Shown piece after piece: positions 26,801 to 35,560 of a stretch of DNA of 64,000 nucleotides (its first letter is position 1; each line of letters starts with the position of its first letter). The notes below the pieces were generated by a model that saw only the letters and a program-made list of their open reading frames with translations, did no database searches and had not been told where the DNA came from. Source of the stretch: Candidatus Opimibacter skivensis. Its GTDB lineage: Bacteria > Bacteroidota > Bacteroidia > Chitinophagales > Saprospiraceae. A program made the position numbers and the translations under genes. The stretch lies in the NCBI GenBank assembly GCA_016721905.1, contig JADKHH010000037.1, forward strand, positions 1 through 64,000, in the 5' to 3' direction.

Positions 26801-28919
26801 AGTAAGTACAGATAGTATTTCTCCTGAACAAGGTTATCTCTGGAGCACAAAATCATTCTTGTACAAACCAGGTAGTGCACCCGGCTGGAACCAATCTCAT
26901 TTTCATCAATTCACTGCCAATGATCTGGATGATCTCCTGGCGGATAGTTTAAAACACACGTTCACCTTCGGATCCTCATCGCGCAATTTTAGTATCCTCA
27001 ACCGATTCCATGATGTGCCGCAGGGATTGATACCGAGAGTGACAGAAGACGGTGTGATCAAGGCTGAGTTTTTCACAGGTTTTCGTAATCGTAATGTACA
27101 GGCATTTGTCGTAGCCATTGATTCGCTCACCGGTGATTATATCTATAATCCTAACCCAGGCCTTTACGGCTCAGCAAATCATCTTTCTTTCGATGCTAAA
27201 GTCTTTCCGTACAGAACTGACCTGCCTGAGAGTCGCCAGGCGTTGATTGATTTTGTAGAGAATGTGATTCCTTCCGGATACTATGTATTCTTTTATACCT
27301 ATCAGCAAACGGCCTATCCGGATTATTTCCCTGAACAATGGGAAGCAGACGAAGCTATCTATGGAAAGAGTATTTTTTCGATGATCGAAAACCAATACCC
27401 TTCATCTGCCATCAGGACGCTGGCGATGACTGGTAGTAAACCTTACATCGTTTTCTTCCAGAAAGACAGAGGAGGCATCCAGGAACTGATCGCACAGGAC
27501 ACCTCAGAAGCGGTCTCCATGAGCCTGGACATCAAGGGATCACGCACCCGTGGTGCCCATGTATCACGTCTTGTGGGCCCTGCTTCCAAATGGTACTCCA
27601 TCGAATCAGAAACGAAGGTGAATGCTATTGATACTGCAGGTATAAACATTCTCTCTGCCATTGCCCTAACAGCTGACTTGTCAGATACTCTTGTGATCTC
27701 CACCAACATAATTTCACAGGATACGGTCATCGGAGATATAGATGCTGCAATGTATCCTTATATCCAACTGAACTATACTACCCAGGATAGTGTCACCTAT
27801 GATCCTGCAGACCTGACATACTGGAGGGTCCTGTATGAAGGGTATCCCGAGTTTGTCATCCAACCGGACCTCGGATATGAATTTGAATCTGATACCCTCA
27901 ACCGCGGTGAGACGATGCGACTCTGGACGAATATTGAAAATGTAAGTCCTTATTCTGTTGAAAACCTGCCCGTATCACTGCGTATCATCAGCGCAGATAA
28001 TACAACAGACTTACTTTCCATCACCGTGCCTCAACTCAACGGTAATGGTGTGGCTCCGGTGGAGTTTGAAAAAAATACTGCATCCTATGAGGGAGATTAC
28101 CAGGTGTTGATGGAAGTCAATCCGGGCAGAACCTTTCCTGAAATCAATTACAATAACAACATAGGTATCATACCTATGCATGTACTGTCTGACAGGGCGA
28201 ATCCAATACTGGATGTCACTTTTGACGGATACCACATCAAAGACGGAGACCTGGTAGCCTCTAATCCGCTGATCATGATACAGCTGATGGATGAAAACAA
28301 TAGTCTTCGACTGGATGACACCTCATCGTTTATCATGCACCTTGAATACCCTTCAGATATCGATGGTCAACGCATTTATTTTTCACAACCGTGGGTAACG
28401 TTTGTCCCTTCTCCTGCATCAGGTCCAAATGTCGCTTCTGTTGAACTCCGACCTGATCTATTTGAAAACGGGATATATACGTTGCAAGTCAATGCGCGTG
28501 ACGCTTCTGATAATGTCGCCGGTGACAATGATTATATGGTTTCATTTGAAGTGATCAATGGCAAGGCAGTTTCCTATATCTATAATTATCCGAATCCATT
28601 CAGTGGTTCAACCCGATTTATCTATACGTTGACAGGCCCTGGATCACCAGCTTTCTATAAAATTGAAATCTTGTCTATTACCGGAGTGCTGGTGCGTGAA
28701 ATCACCCAGGATGAATTAGGGCCTCTTGCTCCCGGAACACACATGACATCTTATACCTGGGATGGAACCGATCAAAATGGCAATGAAATCGCTGCGGGCA
28801 TCTATCTCTACCGCCTGGTCGCCAGGGATGAAAACATGAAGGATTATGAGCGATATGATCCTTATGGCGATAGTGATTATAATCCTAAAGGATGGGGCAA
28901 AATGATCCTGGTCAGATAA
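23886..28919 (+). CDS. Giant peptidase C25 (gingipain-fold) protein, PorU2-like T9SS sortase
   Basis: This 1677-residue exported protein starts with a signal peptide (ending near FSHLSGQ). A peptidase C25 domain lies around residues 395-760, with NYLGHSATS (His630) and SAMGCSAGQ (Cys660) as the probable catalytic pair. Several Ig-like or CARDB-like modules follow (for example FAVANIGRNLRQKVNYRI and NPGRTFPEINYNNNIG), and the C-terminus has a FlgD-like or T9SS-type module (YNYPNPFSGSTRFIYTL ... AAGIYLYRLVA). PorU removes T9SS signals and attaches cargo to the surface lipid. Members of this length have been called PorU2, and their exact task is not established. The gene stands alone, with its own promoter. 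Confidence 0.75.
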   Translation: MAGHRYLFLLFCLFGFSHLSGQMVVGADTLIGNEWITYGQKYFKFTIDIDGVYRIPQSTLTSAGVSSSATGSEIRIYSMGQQVPLYVSTDGVLGANDFIEFYGFKNKSELDWHLFRHPDTDLLHPGHSMYTDQRVYYLTTEGDEQPLRVNTLVNDISNPPAAEPYDNHRQILDWSDTGNDPYLPISGGGAISYSSYLHGEGFGKAAESNSTTQMVTTSRAAGPDATLRIRLTSTNHGNHNFVVNWNGMLLDTIFAKGIQIKDTTFNIPLSLVEDNNQVNISNTNSLSRHSLVTMELAYPRLPDASGALETLIYPNIKSGAQYFVIDGFMHNGNQPLLYSTDGQSRMVADINGNNQVHFVWPEVSEETSLRLINPVASMHTISTLTEKIFTDYTGDNTEYVIITHPDLMQIGIESEYVQYRTSAAGGAYRAKAYSILEIYDEFGYGIEKHPQAIRNFVEFMQRKWPAAKMIFIVGRGIEYNRSRYATGSWESAFFVPTCGRPGSDNLLAATLWELVPRYPIGRLAITKSQDITLYLDKVKEHDLSRYTSQVLAEKAWIKNVMHLGGGKTISEQDDFEHTLGILGDILATSDYGANLSFFQKNSTDEIGETESAQILKLLNEGCGIINYLGHSATSTFEFNINDPAEWNNKGRYPIFSAMGCSAGQIHSPSLSLSDNYTHIKDEGAIAFISGSGSQFANALTAWARPWYNYFGNLDYGTTLGESILFGLKALRNFINLDAEGSNSYRYLLEQQTFQGDPALQMHPFPGPDYVVDRNSVTISPEVLNTKLDSFDLNFAVANIGRNLRQKVNYRIHILLPDGQRLLVKNDSVSAEVFNSIVNARIPLQTGGKSGSFRLLVSIDPDNAVEELPAPDAESNNELIDNLGIEGIEFFVVDNLITAVYPPDFSIVNKAIPELVATGSNAFSKSLDIAFEIDTTALFNSPALVSDKFIDHSSTLIWSPPINWIPDQVYYWRVSTDSISPEQGYLWSTKSFLYKPGSAPGWNQSHFHQFTANDLDDLLADSLKHTFTFGSSSRNFSILNRFHDVPQGLIPRVTEDGVIKAEFFTGFRNRNVQAFVVAIDSLTGDYIYNPNPGLYGSANHLSFDAKVFPYRTDLPESRQALIDFVENVIPSGYYVFFYTYQQTAYPDYFPEQWEADEAIYGKSIFSMIENQYPSSAIRTLAMTGSKPYIVFFQKDRGGIQELIAQDTSEAVSMSLDIKGSRTRGAHVSRLVGPASKWYSIESETKVNAIDTAGINILSAIALTADLSDTLVISTNIISQDTVIGDIDAAMYPYIQLNYTTQDSVTYDPADLTYWRVLYEGYPEFVIQPDLGYEFESDTLNRGETMRLWTNIENVSPYSVENLPVSLRIISADNTTDLLSITVPQLNGNGVAPVEFEKNTASYEGDYQVLMEVNPGRTFPEINYNNNIGIIPMHVLSDRANPILDVTFDGYHIKDGDLVASNPLIMIQLMDENNSLRLDDTSSFIMHLEYPSDIDGQRIYFSQPWVTFVPSPASGPNVASVELRPDLFENGIYTLQVNARDASDNVAGDNDYMVSFEVINGKAVSYIYNYPNPFSGSTRFIYTLTGPGSPAFYKIEILSITGVLVREITQDELGPLAPGTHMTSYTWDGTDQNGNEIAAGIYLYRLVARDENMKDYERYDPYGDSDYNPKGWGKMILVR

Positions 28920-28968
28920 ACAGGCCCTTATTTTAGGCCTAAATACATGTACCTTAGGGCTCATCAGT

Positions 28969-29790
28969 ATGGCTATGACAACGATCATCGAGGCTGGTTC
29001 GCCCGTCCAGTATTGGCGTAAGATCAGGGAGTGCTGGCAGTACAGGGATATGCTCCGGATGCTGAGCTACCGGGATGTGCGTGTCAGGTATGCCCAGACG
29101 TTTCTAGGCATGGCATGGGCTATCATCAATCCAATCATATCCGTTTTACTCCTCTATTTTGTTTTTGGTGTTGTGGTCAAGGTTGACACACAGGGTGTGC
29201 CTCCCCTTTTGTTTTCCATGGCAGGTCTTTGTTCATGGAATTATTTTTCACGCGTCGTAGGCGAGGCTGGAAGCTCTGTCATCGGTGCACAATCACTTGT
29301 CAAGAAAGTTTATTTCCCCCGGCTGATTATTCCCTTGTCAAAATCAATCAGTGCATTGATTGATCTATTGATTGTCATCCTGATGCTGGCCATCATGATG
29401 ATCGCATATGACATTCCTTTTAGGTGGCAGGCTATCATGATCATCCCGTTTACGCTCATGGCGATTATGGCAGGAATTGCATTTGGTGTTTGGATCGCTG
29501 CATTGACGATACGGTTCAGAGACTTTACGCACATACTACCTTTGATCCTTCGCATAGGCATGTTTCTGAGCCCGATAGCCTATGGTGCTTCTCTGGTCCC
29601 GCAACCTTACAAATGGGCTTTCAACCTGAACCCACTCACAGGCATCATCGAAGGATTTCGTTGGGCACTTTTCAATACACCACTGGATATAAATTCAGTT
29701 TGGATTTCGTTGGTGGTGATTCTTATAATCCTGATCGGAGGCATATGGTATTTCCTGCGCATGGATCAGTATATCGCTGATATCATATAA
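28969..29790 (+). CDS. Polysaccharide ABC exporter permease (Wzm-like)
   Basis: This 273-residue protein has six likely membrane spans and the ABC-2 pattern of Wzm/TagG proteins: LSYRDVRVRYAQTFLGMAWAIINPIISVLLLYFVFG near the N-terminus and IRFRDFTHILPLILRIGMFLSPIAYG, then LNPLTGIIEGFRWALF. Together with the ATPase gene 2 nt downstream it should export an O-antigen-like or other undecaprenyl-linked glycan across the inner membrane. A weak GGCC-loop-GGCC hairpin separates it from the PorU2-like gene. Confidence 0.88.
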   Translation: MAMTTIIEAGSPVQYWRKIRECWQYRDMLRMLSYRDVRVRYAQTFLGMAWAIINPIISVLLLYFVFGVVVKVDTQGVPPLLFSMAGLCSWNYFSRVVGEAGSSVIGAQSLVKKVYFPRLIIPLSKSISALIDLLIVILMLAIMMIAYDIPFRWQAIMIIPFTLMAIMAGIAFGVWIAALTIRFRDFTHILPLILRIGMFLSPIAYGASLVPQPYKWAFNLNPLTGIIEGFRWALFNTPLDINSVWISLVVILIILIGGIWYFLRMDQYIADII

Positions 29791-29792
29791 CC

Positions 29793-31013
29793 ATGGGAAG
29801 TATGAACACAGCGGCCATCATCATAGAACATGTCTCCAAAACCTACCAGCGCGGTAAAGTGCGGCGAGGTGATATCCGCAGCAGCATGAATTCGTGGTGG
29901 TCAGGGATGGGCAAAGAAAAAGAAGAATTTGATGCGCTGAAAGATATTAATCTGACGATTCAACAAGGAGATGTTGTCGGTATCATCGGTCCGAATGGAG
30001 CAGGGAAATCAACGCTGCTTAAACTGCTTTCCCGCATTACCTTCCCCTCAAAAGGACGAATCACGATCCATGGCACCCTCTCATCTATGCTCGAGGTCGG
30101 TACCGGATTTCATCCTGAACTCACCGGAAGAGAAAATATATTTCTCAACGGAGCGATCATCGGAATGAAACGAGAGGAAGTAGCGCGTAAGCTCGATAGC
30201 ATTGTCGCTTTTTCAGGACTTGAGGATTTTCTCGATACACCTGTCAAACATTACTCATCAGGCATGTATGTCCGGTTGGCTTTTTCAGTGGCCTCTCATC
30301 TTGAACCCGACATATTGCTCATCGATGAAGTACTTGCCGTTGGTGACCAGGAATTCAGGAAGCAGTGCATGGATAAAATGCTCGATGTCTCCAACCAGGG
30401 CCGCACCATCATCATGGTGAGCCACCAGATGTCGTATCTGAAGGATCTATGTCGTACCGGTGTATATCTGCATGCAGGCTCTGTGCTCTTTCAGGGCAAC
30501 ATTGATGATACGATCAATCACTATGTCCATCATTATAAGGAAACCAAACGCACCAGTATCCGGGATAGATCAGACCGACGTGGCACAGGAGCAGTCAAAC
30601 TGGCCGGATTAGAGATATTGGATCAAAATGGGTATCCATTGCATCTCCTATCAGCAGGGAGCCCGGTGAGCATCCGTCTTCAACTTGATCTGCAGGTTGC
30701 CATCGCTTATGATGTTGTCATTCAATTAGAATTCCTTGATATCTACGGGCAGCTTTGCTTTGTTGCCAACAACAGCATGAGTAATCACTCGATACCAAAA
30801 TTAGATGCTTCGCAGGCAGTGGAATGCCTTGTACCTAAATTTCCCCTGAATACAGGCACCTACTTTATCAACACAGCCATCTATGTCAGCAATCAATTGT
30901 CGGACGAAGTCCTGAATGCCATTGATGTTGAAGTAGCGCCAGGTTTGTTTTATGGCACGGGAAAATTACCTCCTCCGCATAAAGGTTTATTGGTGGAGTA
31001 CAACTGGAAATAA
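29793..31013 (+). CDS. Polysaccharide ABC exporter ATPase with Wzt-type C-terminal domain
   Basis: The N-terminal ABC domain shows the extended Wzt form (an HVSKTYQRG opening, an insert, then FDALKDINLTI), Walker A GIIGPNGAGKSTLLKL (about residues 63-78), signature YSSGMYVRLAF, Walker B DILLIDEVLAVGD and the H-loop VSHQ. Residues about 255-406 form a beta-rich domain of the Wzt_C type that binds the glycan end group, suggesting export of a chain capped at its non-reducing end. Two nearby methyltransferase genes could supply such a cap. The gene converges with the methyltransferase at 31030, 16 nt away. Confidence 0.88.
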   Translation: MGSMNTAAIIIEHVSKTYQRGKVRRGDIRSSMNSWWSGMGKEKEEFDALKDINLTIQQGDVVGIIGPNGAGKSTLLKLLSRITFPSKGRITIHGTLSSMLEVGTGFHPELTGRENIFLNGAIIGMKREEVARKLDSIVAFSGLEDFLDTPVKHYSSGMYVRLAFSVASHLEPDILLIDEVLAVGDQEFRKQCMDKMLDVSNQGRTIIMVSHQMSYLKDLCRTGVYLHAGSVLFQGNIDDTINHYVHHYKETKRTSIRDRSDRRGTGAVKLAGLEILDQNGYPLHLLSAGSPVSIRLQLDLQVAIAYDVVIQLEFLDIYGQLCFVANNSMSNHSIPKLDASQAVECLVPKFPLNTGTYFINTAIYVSNQLSDEVLNAIDVEVAPGLFYGTGKLPPPHKGLLVEYNWK

Positions 31014-31029
31014 ATATTTCCCCACCTTG

Positions 31030-31746
31030 CTATTCACGCATACAAAGAATTAACTGCGTTCCTTGTAGCGGATTGATCAGTTCGGTCGAATAAACAGGAG
31101 CGTATCCGGCAACAAATCTTTTTAACTCCTCCATGGACCATTCACGGTAATGTGCAGGATTGGGCGGTGGACCATAATGCCATCTACCCCTCCGTTTGTT
31201 TCTTTCCGGCGTGCTGATCATGAGGCATTTCCAGTCTCGAATGGCCAGCATGTGTTTCATAAACTGATCCGGATCTTCGACATGCTCGATGACATCTGCG
31301 CAGATGATCAGATCTGCAGCATGATGTGCAGGCACAAATTCATCCGCGTTGATCCATTCATACGATGGAAAGTCAAGTCTTGCCTGATCTATCGCGGGTG
31401 AAAAATCTACACCCGTTATTTTATAATGTCCAAGGTAGTGTGCGGATTTATAGCCAGACCCACATCCCATATCCACTATAGTGTGCCATTGATGTTTGGC
31501 CATGAGCGTAGCTGCATATTCATATACTTCCTTTTGAAAAGTATCTTTCAAGCCTCGGTCATCATGCTGCACTACAACTGCGTGGTGAATATAGCCTCGC
31601 TTAATCGCATATTTTGACGGTTGGTACACTGACCTTACCAATCCAGAAACGAACCTGACAATGGCTGAAGCAAGTTTATTTAGATTACCCTTCGATTTCA
31701 TTTCCGTCATCACTTTCTCAATGAACTCCTCAGTGATCCAACCCAT
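31030..31746 (-). CDS. Class I SAM-dependent methyltransferase
   Basis: This 238-residue protein has SAM-binding motif I VDMGCGSGYKSAHYLG (about residues 88-103), ITGVDFSPA, and ADLIICADVIEHVEDPDQFMKHML, typical of the methyltransferase 11/23 type. An N-terminal extension of about 65 residues precedes it. Context (glycan exporter, glycosyltransferases) suggests methylation of a sugar in a surface glycan. The acceptor is unknown. Confidence 0.8.
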   Translation of the reverse strand: MGWITEEFIEKVMTEMKSKGNLNKLASAIVRFVSGLVRSVYQPSKYAIKRGYIHHAVVVQHDDRGLKDTFQKEVYEYAATLMAKHQWHTIVDMGCGSGYKSAHYLGHYKITGVDFSPAIDQARLDFPSYEWINADEFVPAHHAADLIICADVIEHVEDPDQFMKHMLAIRDWKCLMISTPERNKRRGRWHYGPPPNPAHYREWSMEELKRFVAGYAPVYSTELINPLQGTQLILCMRE

Positions 31747-31812
31747 TCACCCGCGCTATATGCGAGCGGTTGGGTTATTTGGTAGACTGCCTTTTTAAAA
31801 GAATAAGACTTA

Positions 31813-32643
31813 TTAAACAAGCAGGTGATAAGATGCACTGGGTGTCCATAACAAACGACCCGCCATGGTCTTTATAAGATGCAAGGATGCGATCGGTAAA
31901 GGTACCGGATCAAAAGACATCTTATCCCTTCGGCGTGCATACTCAGATCTCAGCACCCAACTTAACCTGAGTTTATCCGTGCGCACAAAATGATCTGTAC
32001 GCAACGAAGGTGCGTAAGCTATACTAAATCCTGCCTTACGCATTCGCACCTGTAATTCGATTTCTTCGCCATAGTGAAGTTCCTTTCCACGCACACCCAG
32101 TTCAGGGTTAAACCCGCCAAGTTTTTTAAGCACCGCCCTTTTGACCATCAAACAACCTCCACGAATAAAACCGGTATCTATCGTTGTCACCTCCAGATAT
32201 GGCATGTTGAAGTGCCCGAAACCAGCCGGCAACCAATCCGGAATGGTGTCCGTAAATATAGGAGTGATTGGACCACCTATAGCATCCAGTGTTTTGTACT
32301 CATCAATCAGTTGCAGTGCGGTATCAACGATTCCGGCAGGAGGCAGGCAATCATCATCGAGATAAAAGACCCATTCGTATGATGCTTCTTTCCATCCTCT
32401 ATTCCGTGCATGACTTAGCCCTTGCTGGGATTCGCATACATACCTGATCAATTTATTTTCGCCGGCAATTGATAGGACATACTCCTGTGTACCATCTGAT
32501 GAGTTATTGTCGACTACGGTAAGCAGTGATACACCCGGCACCAACTGCGGCATCAGCGCTTCCAGGCAGCGCTTTAGATAGTCTATCCTGTTGTGCGTAC
32601 AGATACACACTTCAATTCCCTGATGCAGTTCCGTAGTAGTCAT
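31813..32643 (-). CDS. GT2-family glycosyltransferase
   Basis: This 276-residue GT-A enzyme has VCICTHNRIDYLKRCLEAL, LLTVVDNNSSDGTQEYV, the DXD region WVFYLDDDCLPP and the FIRGGCLMVKR acceptor region. It should transfer a sugar during assembly of the surface polysaccharide exported by the Wzm/Wzt pair. Its start directly abuts the stop of the upstream gene at 32644, so the two are co-transcribed. Confidence 0.87.
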   Translation of the reverse strand: MTTTELHQGIEVCICTHNRIDYLKRCLEALMPQLVPGVSLLTVVDNNSSDGTQEYVLSIAGENKLIRYVCESQQGLSHARNRGWKEASYEWVFYLDDDCLPPAGIVDTALQLIDEYKTLDAIGGPITPIFTDTIPDWLPAGFGHFNMPYLEVTTIDTGFIRGGCLMVKRAVLKKLGGFNPELGVRGKELHYGEEIELQVRMRKAGFSIAYAPSLRTDHFVRTDKLRLSWVLRSEYARRRDKMSFDPVPLPIASLHLIKTMAGRLLWTPSASYHLLV

Positions 32644-33453
32644 TCAGGTGTTGAAGATTTTTCGCTTGAGACGGGAGAGTACCCTACGTAAGACAAAAAC
32701 GGATGTCGATAAATATGAGCGGGGAAGATCATCAGGTTGTAAGCCAAAGTGAGTGATGACCGTATTGTCAAAAAGCGGAACACCGTTGGTCTTACTGGCC
32801 ATGTTTCGTTGATGGATAATCTTGAGCCAGGCAAATCGTAAATCGATATCTGTCACTGTACTTCCCTCAGGCGGTCTGCCATGTGGATAACCCATGATCG
32901 TGATCAGTTCTTTGCCGGGCTTGCGTTCTTCGATCAGACTGCCGTAGTGATTAAGATGGCTTTTCCTGATTTCGGTCAGTACGCCTCGATGCGCATCATA
33001 GAGTACCCCTCTCAGGAAATTAATGATGCGTTTATCGTGTTCAACAAAATGCTTTTGCACTTCATGGATATACGCAGGGCCCAGGCTATCATCATTATCT
33101 ACCCTTGAAGAGATCACGAAAGGTGTAGGTGCAGTAGAAAGCAATTGCCTGATATCAGTCATCAATGCTTCAAAATCCTGAACAGGTCTCACCATTACAA
33201 TTGGGATATCGCTTATGGCCTGATGGATATCTTCCAGAAACGCGGGAGAAGTCAAGGTGTCGCAATAAATAAGCCAGGTGAAATCTTTAATGGTCTGGTT
33301 GGCAACGCCTGGGACACAATAGCGCCTGAATAACTCCAGGCGGCTGAGCATCCACGCATCATCCAGCACGGGCTTGCCTGCTTTGTCCCGGTCCCAGTTT
33401 TTTACCGGCACATTAAAACGGGTGATCAGATAATGCGTAAATTTCACACTCAT
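32644..33453 (-). CDS. Putative rhamnosyltransferase-like protein
   Basis: This 269-residue protein has features of the putative rhamnosyl transferase family (PF11316): a YLITRFNV opening, WLIYCDTLTSPAFLEDI, the SRVDNDDSLGPAYIHEV segment with a DXD-like DND, and a C-terminal ITHFGLQPDDLPRSYL. Enzymatic activity is inferred from the family name only. It is the first gene of a short minus-strand unit and diverges from the AI-2E transporter gene with only 20 nt between the start codons. Confidence 0.7.
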   Translation of the reverse strand: MSVKFTHYLITRFNVPVKNWDRDKAGKPVLDDAWMLSRLELFRRYCVPGVANQTIKDFTWLIYCDTLTSPAFLEDIHQAISDIPIVMVRPVQDFEALMTDIRQLLSTAPTPFVISSRVDNDDSLGPAYIHEVQKHFVEHDKRIINFLRGVLYDAHRGVLTEIRKSHLNHYGSLIEERKPGKELITIMGYPHGRPPEGSTVTDIDLRFAWLKIIHQRNMASKTNGVPLFDNTVITHFGLQPDDLPRSYLSTSVFVLRRVLSRLKRKIFNT

Positions 33454-33473
33454 TAGCCTATAAAGGTAAAACT

Positions 33474-34598
33474 ATGCAGTGGCTTCGAAACACAGCCTAT
33501 ATCTTGATCGTAATCCTGGGAGGCGGATTCCTCTTGCTGCAGGGCCGGGGGCTGTTATTTCCGATCTTTTTCGCGATTTTCTTCAGCTTTCTGCTGATGC
33601 CACTGGAGAAAAGGCTCCACAGGCTTATCCACAATAAGGTATTCTCGATCACAGGGTGTGTCCTGCTGGTATTAAGCTTTGTCAGCTTCCTGGCTTTTGT
33701 CTTTGGGTACCAGATCATCCAGATCGTATCTGAAATGACCTCCATCCAGGCCCAGATCGAATCCGGTATAGAGGCGATATTCGTGTTTTTTGACGAGCAT
33801 GTGCCTTATATGCAGATGCCGGAAGACCAGGCTCAGATCAATGAGATGATCAGTAAGGTCATAGCAGCACCGATTGACTTTGTAGGCGCGGGCATCAGCA
33901 ATGGCGCAGGGCTTATCTTCAATATGGCCACCACCATCATCTACACGATTTTCCTGCTGATCTACAAGGAAGCATTCAAGGATTTCATCATGATCCAGTT
34001 TCCTAAAGACAAACGGGATGAGATAGAATCTGTCCTTTCCCAATCTGCACATCTGATCCAGCGCTATCTCGTCGGCATGGTCACGGTCATCATCATCCTG
34101 GCCGTACTCAATTGCACTGGTCTCCTGCTCATCGGTGTAGAGCATGCTATACTCTGGGGTGTACTGGCTGCATGCCTGGTCATCATCCCTTACATCGGAA
34201 CGACGATTGGTGGTCTCCTCCCTTTCCTTTATACCTTGACGACCGCCGAATACCCTATGCAGCCCTATCTCGTCATCATCATGTATGTGATCATCATCCA
34301 GGTGGAGGCCAATTATATCACCCCCAAAATTGTCGGTGGACATGTACGCATCAATCCATTTTTTGCATTGTTCGGCACCATTGTGATGGGTACCTTGATG
34401 GGCATTGGAGGCATCGTCCTCGCGTTACCTATCCTGGCGATCATCAAGCTGGTAGCAGAAGGCTTTGACGTCCTCAAGCCTGTTGCCTTGCTGATGGACA
34501 AGGATCTGATTAAAAAGCGTCATCTCTTCTACGATAAATATGATCGCGAAAACTTCAGGTTTTCATCTGTGATCAAGGAAGAAGAGGATAAACGATGA
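33474..34598 (+). CDS. AI-2E/PerM-family transporter
   Basis: This 374-residue polytopic membrane protein has the family pattern: LLLQGRGLLFPIFFAIFFSFLLMPLEKRL near the start and, in the C-terminal half, the conserved GVEHAILWGVLAACLVIIPYIGTTIGGLLP and ITPKIVGGHVRINPFFALFGTIVMGTLMGIGGIVLALP. The family includes TqsA (AI-2 export) and putative exporters, and the substrate here is not known. The last 4 nt overlap the following methyltransferase gene as ATGA. Confidence 0.87.
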   Translation: MQWLRNTAYILIVILGGGFLLLQGRGLLFPIFFAIFFSFLLMPLEKRLHRLIHNKVFSITGCVLLVLSFVSFLAFVFGYQIIQIVSEMTSIQAQIESGIEAIFVFFDEHVPYMQMPEDQAQINEMISKVIAAPIDFVGAGISNGAGLIFNMATTIIYTIFLLIYKEAFKDFIMIQFPKDKRDEIESVLSQSAHLIQRYLVGMVTVIIILAVLNCTGLLLIGVEHAILWGVLAACLVIIPYIGTTIGGLLPFLYTLTTAEYPMQPYLVIIMYVIIIQVEANYITPKIVGGHVRINPFFALFGTIVMGTLMGIGGIVLALPILAIIKLVAEGFDVLKPVALLMDKDLIKKRHLFYDKYDRENFRFSSVIKEEEDKR

Positions 34599-35332
34599 CC
34601 CAGCCACGAAACTGGAAAGACAAGGTTCGTTCCGTCTTGCCATGGAAAACTTATTGGTTCCTTAAGCGTGTTCGTGAAGAGGTTCGTGCCTTTGCTTCTA
34701 ATGGCGATATGACATCCCTGGCCAAGGTCTACCAAACAGATAAATGGGGTTATCACTTTTATACGCCTGTATATGAACAATGGTTCAGTTCATTACGACA
34801 CAAACCCATTCGTTTATTGGAAATTGGTGTCGGGGGCTATGCTAAAAGTCAAATGGGCGGAAATTCCCTTCGGATGTGGAAGCGGTATTTTCCTCAAGGC
34901 CAAATCACCGGCATAGATATCTATGACAAATCAGCCCTGCAAGAAAACCGGCTAAAGATCTTGAAAGGCGATCAGACGGATCCTATATTTCTGAAAGAAC
35001 TAACAAATACGGAAGGGCCCTTTGATATCATCATCGATGATGGCAGTCATGTACAATCGCACATCATCACCAGTTTTGAGACACTCTTTCCCTTAATGAA
35101 TCGCGGGGGGATCTATGTCATCGAGGATACACAGACTTCTTATTGGCCTAAGTTTGAAGGAAGCACTGCAGAGATGCATTCCATTCCTTCGGCGATGAAT
35201 TATTTTATCAAACGGGTACATACCGTCAATCGGCAGGAGTGGCTTCAAGATGAACAACATCCTGAGCTACCGGATGAAGGGATAGGGTCGATATCGTTTT
35301 ATCACAACCTGATTTTCATCACCAGAAAGTAG
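34595..35332 (+). CDS. SAM-dependent methyltransferase, MycE/macrocin-O-methyltransferase-like
   Basis: This 245-residue protein shows YQTDKWGYHFYTPVYEQWF, SAM motif RLLEIGVGGYAKSQMGGNSLRMWKRYFPQGQITGIDIYDKS, the metal-site-like FDIIIDDGSHVQSHIITSFETLFPLM and GGIYVIEDTQTSYW. This arrangement resembles the family of antibiotic sugar O-methyltransferases (MycE and relatives), often found in polysaccharide clusters. It likely methylates a hydroxyl group of a sugar, perhaps as a chain-end cap for the exporter. It is translationally coupled to the transporter gene. Confidence 0.75.
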   Translation: MTQPRNWKDKVRSVLPWKTYWFLKRVREEVRAFASNGDMTSLAKVYQTDKWGYHFYTPVYEQWFSSLRHKPIRLLEIGVGGYAKSQMGGNSLRMWKRYFPQGQITGIDIYDKSALQENRLKILKGDQTDPIFLKELTNTEGPFDIIIDDGSHVQSHIITSFETLFPLMNRGGIYVIEDTQTSYWPKFEGSTAEMHSIPSAMNYFIKRVHTVNRQEWLQDEQHPELPDEGIGSISFYHNLIFITRK

Positions 35333-35340
35333 CCACTTCC

Positions 35341-35560
35341 CTACTTCGATATTCCTTATTCGGTATTCATTATTCGTTATTCCTTGCTCATTTGCCCTCG
35401 TCCCGGCTGAGCCGGAAAATGGAATAACGAATAATGAATAGCGAACAGGGAAGTAAATGTGCAAAGTGAAAAGTTGAAGGAATTGTCTGGAGAGTGATGT
35501 TCCTTTACTTCTTACTTCTACTTCTTACTTCTACTTCGATATTCATTATTCGTTATTCAG
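35341..35560. repeat. Repeated word ATTCATTATTCGTTATTC with inverted copy
   Basis: ATTCATTATTCGTTATTCC at 35365-35383 pairs perfectly with its reverse complement at 35421-35439, around a small CCGGC-TGA-GCCGG hairpin. A third, direct copy begins at 35541 and runs over the stop codon of the DinB-family gene. CTTACTTCTA words fill the remainder. No gene lies in 35333-35545. Confidence 0.75.

Noticed and set aside
33672..34343. Long open frame antisense to the AI-2E transporter gene
   Set aside because: It is a mirror of a well-conserved membrane protein gene. Its Asp/His-rich composition is the expected complement of hydrophobic codons.
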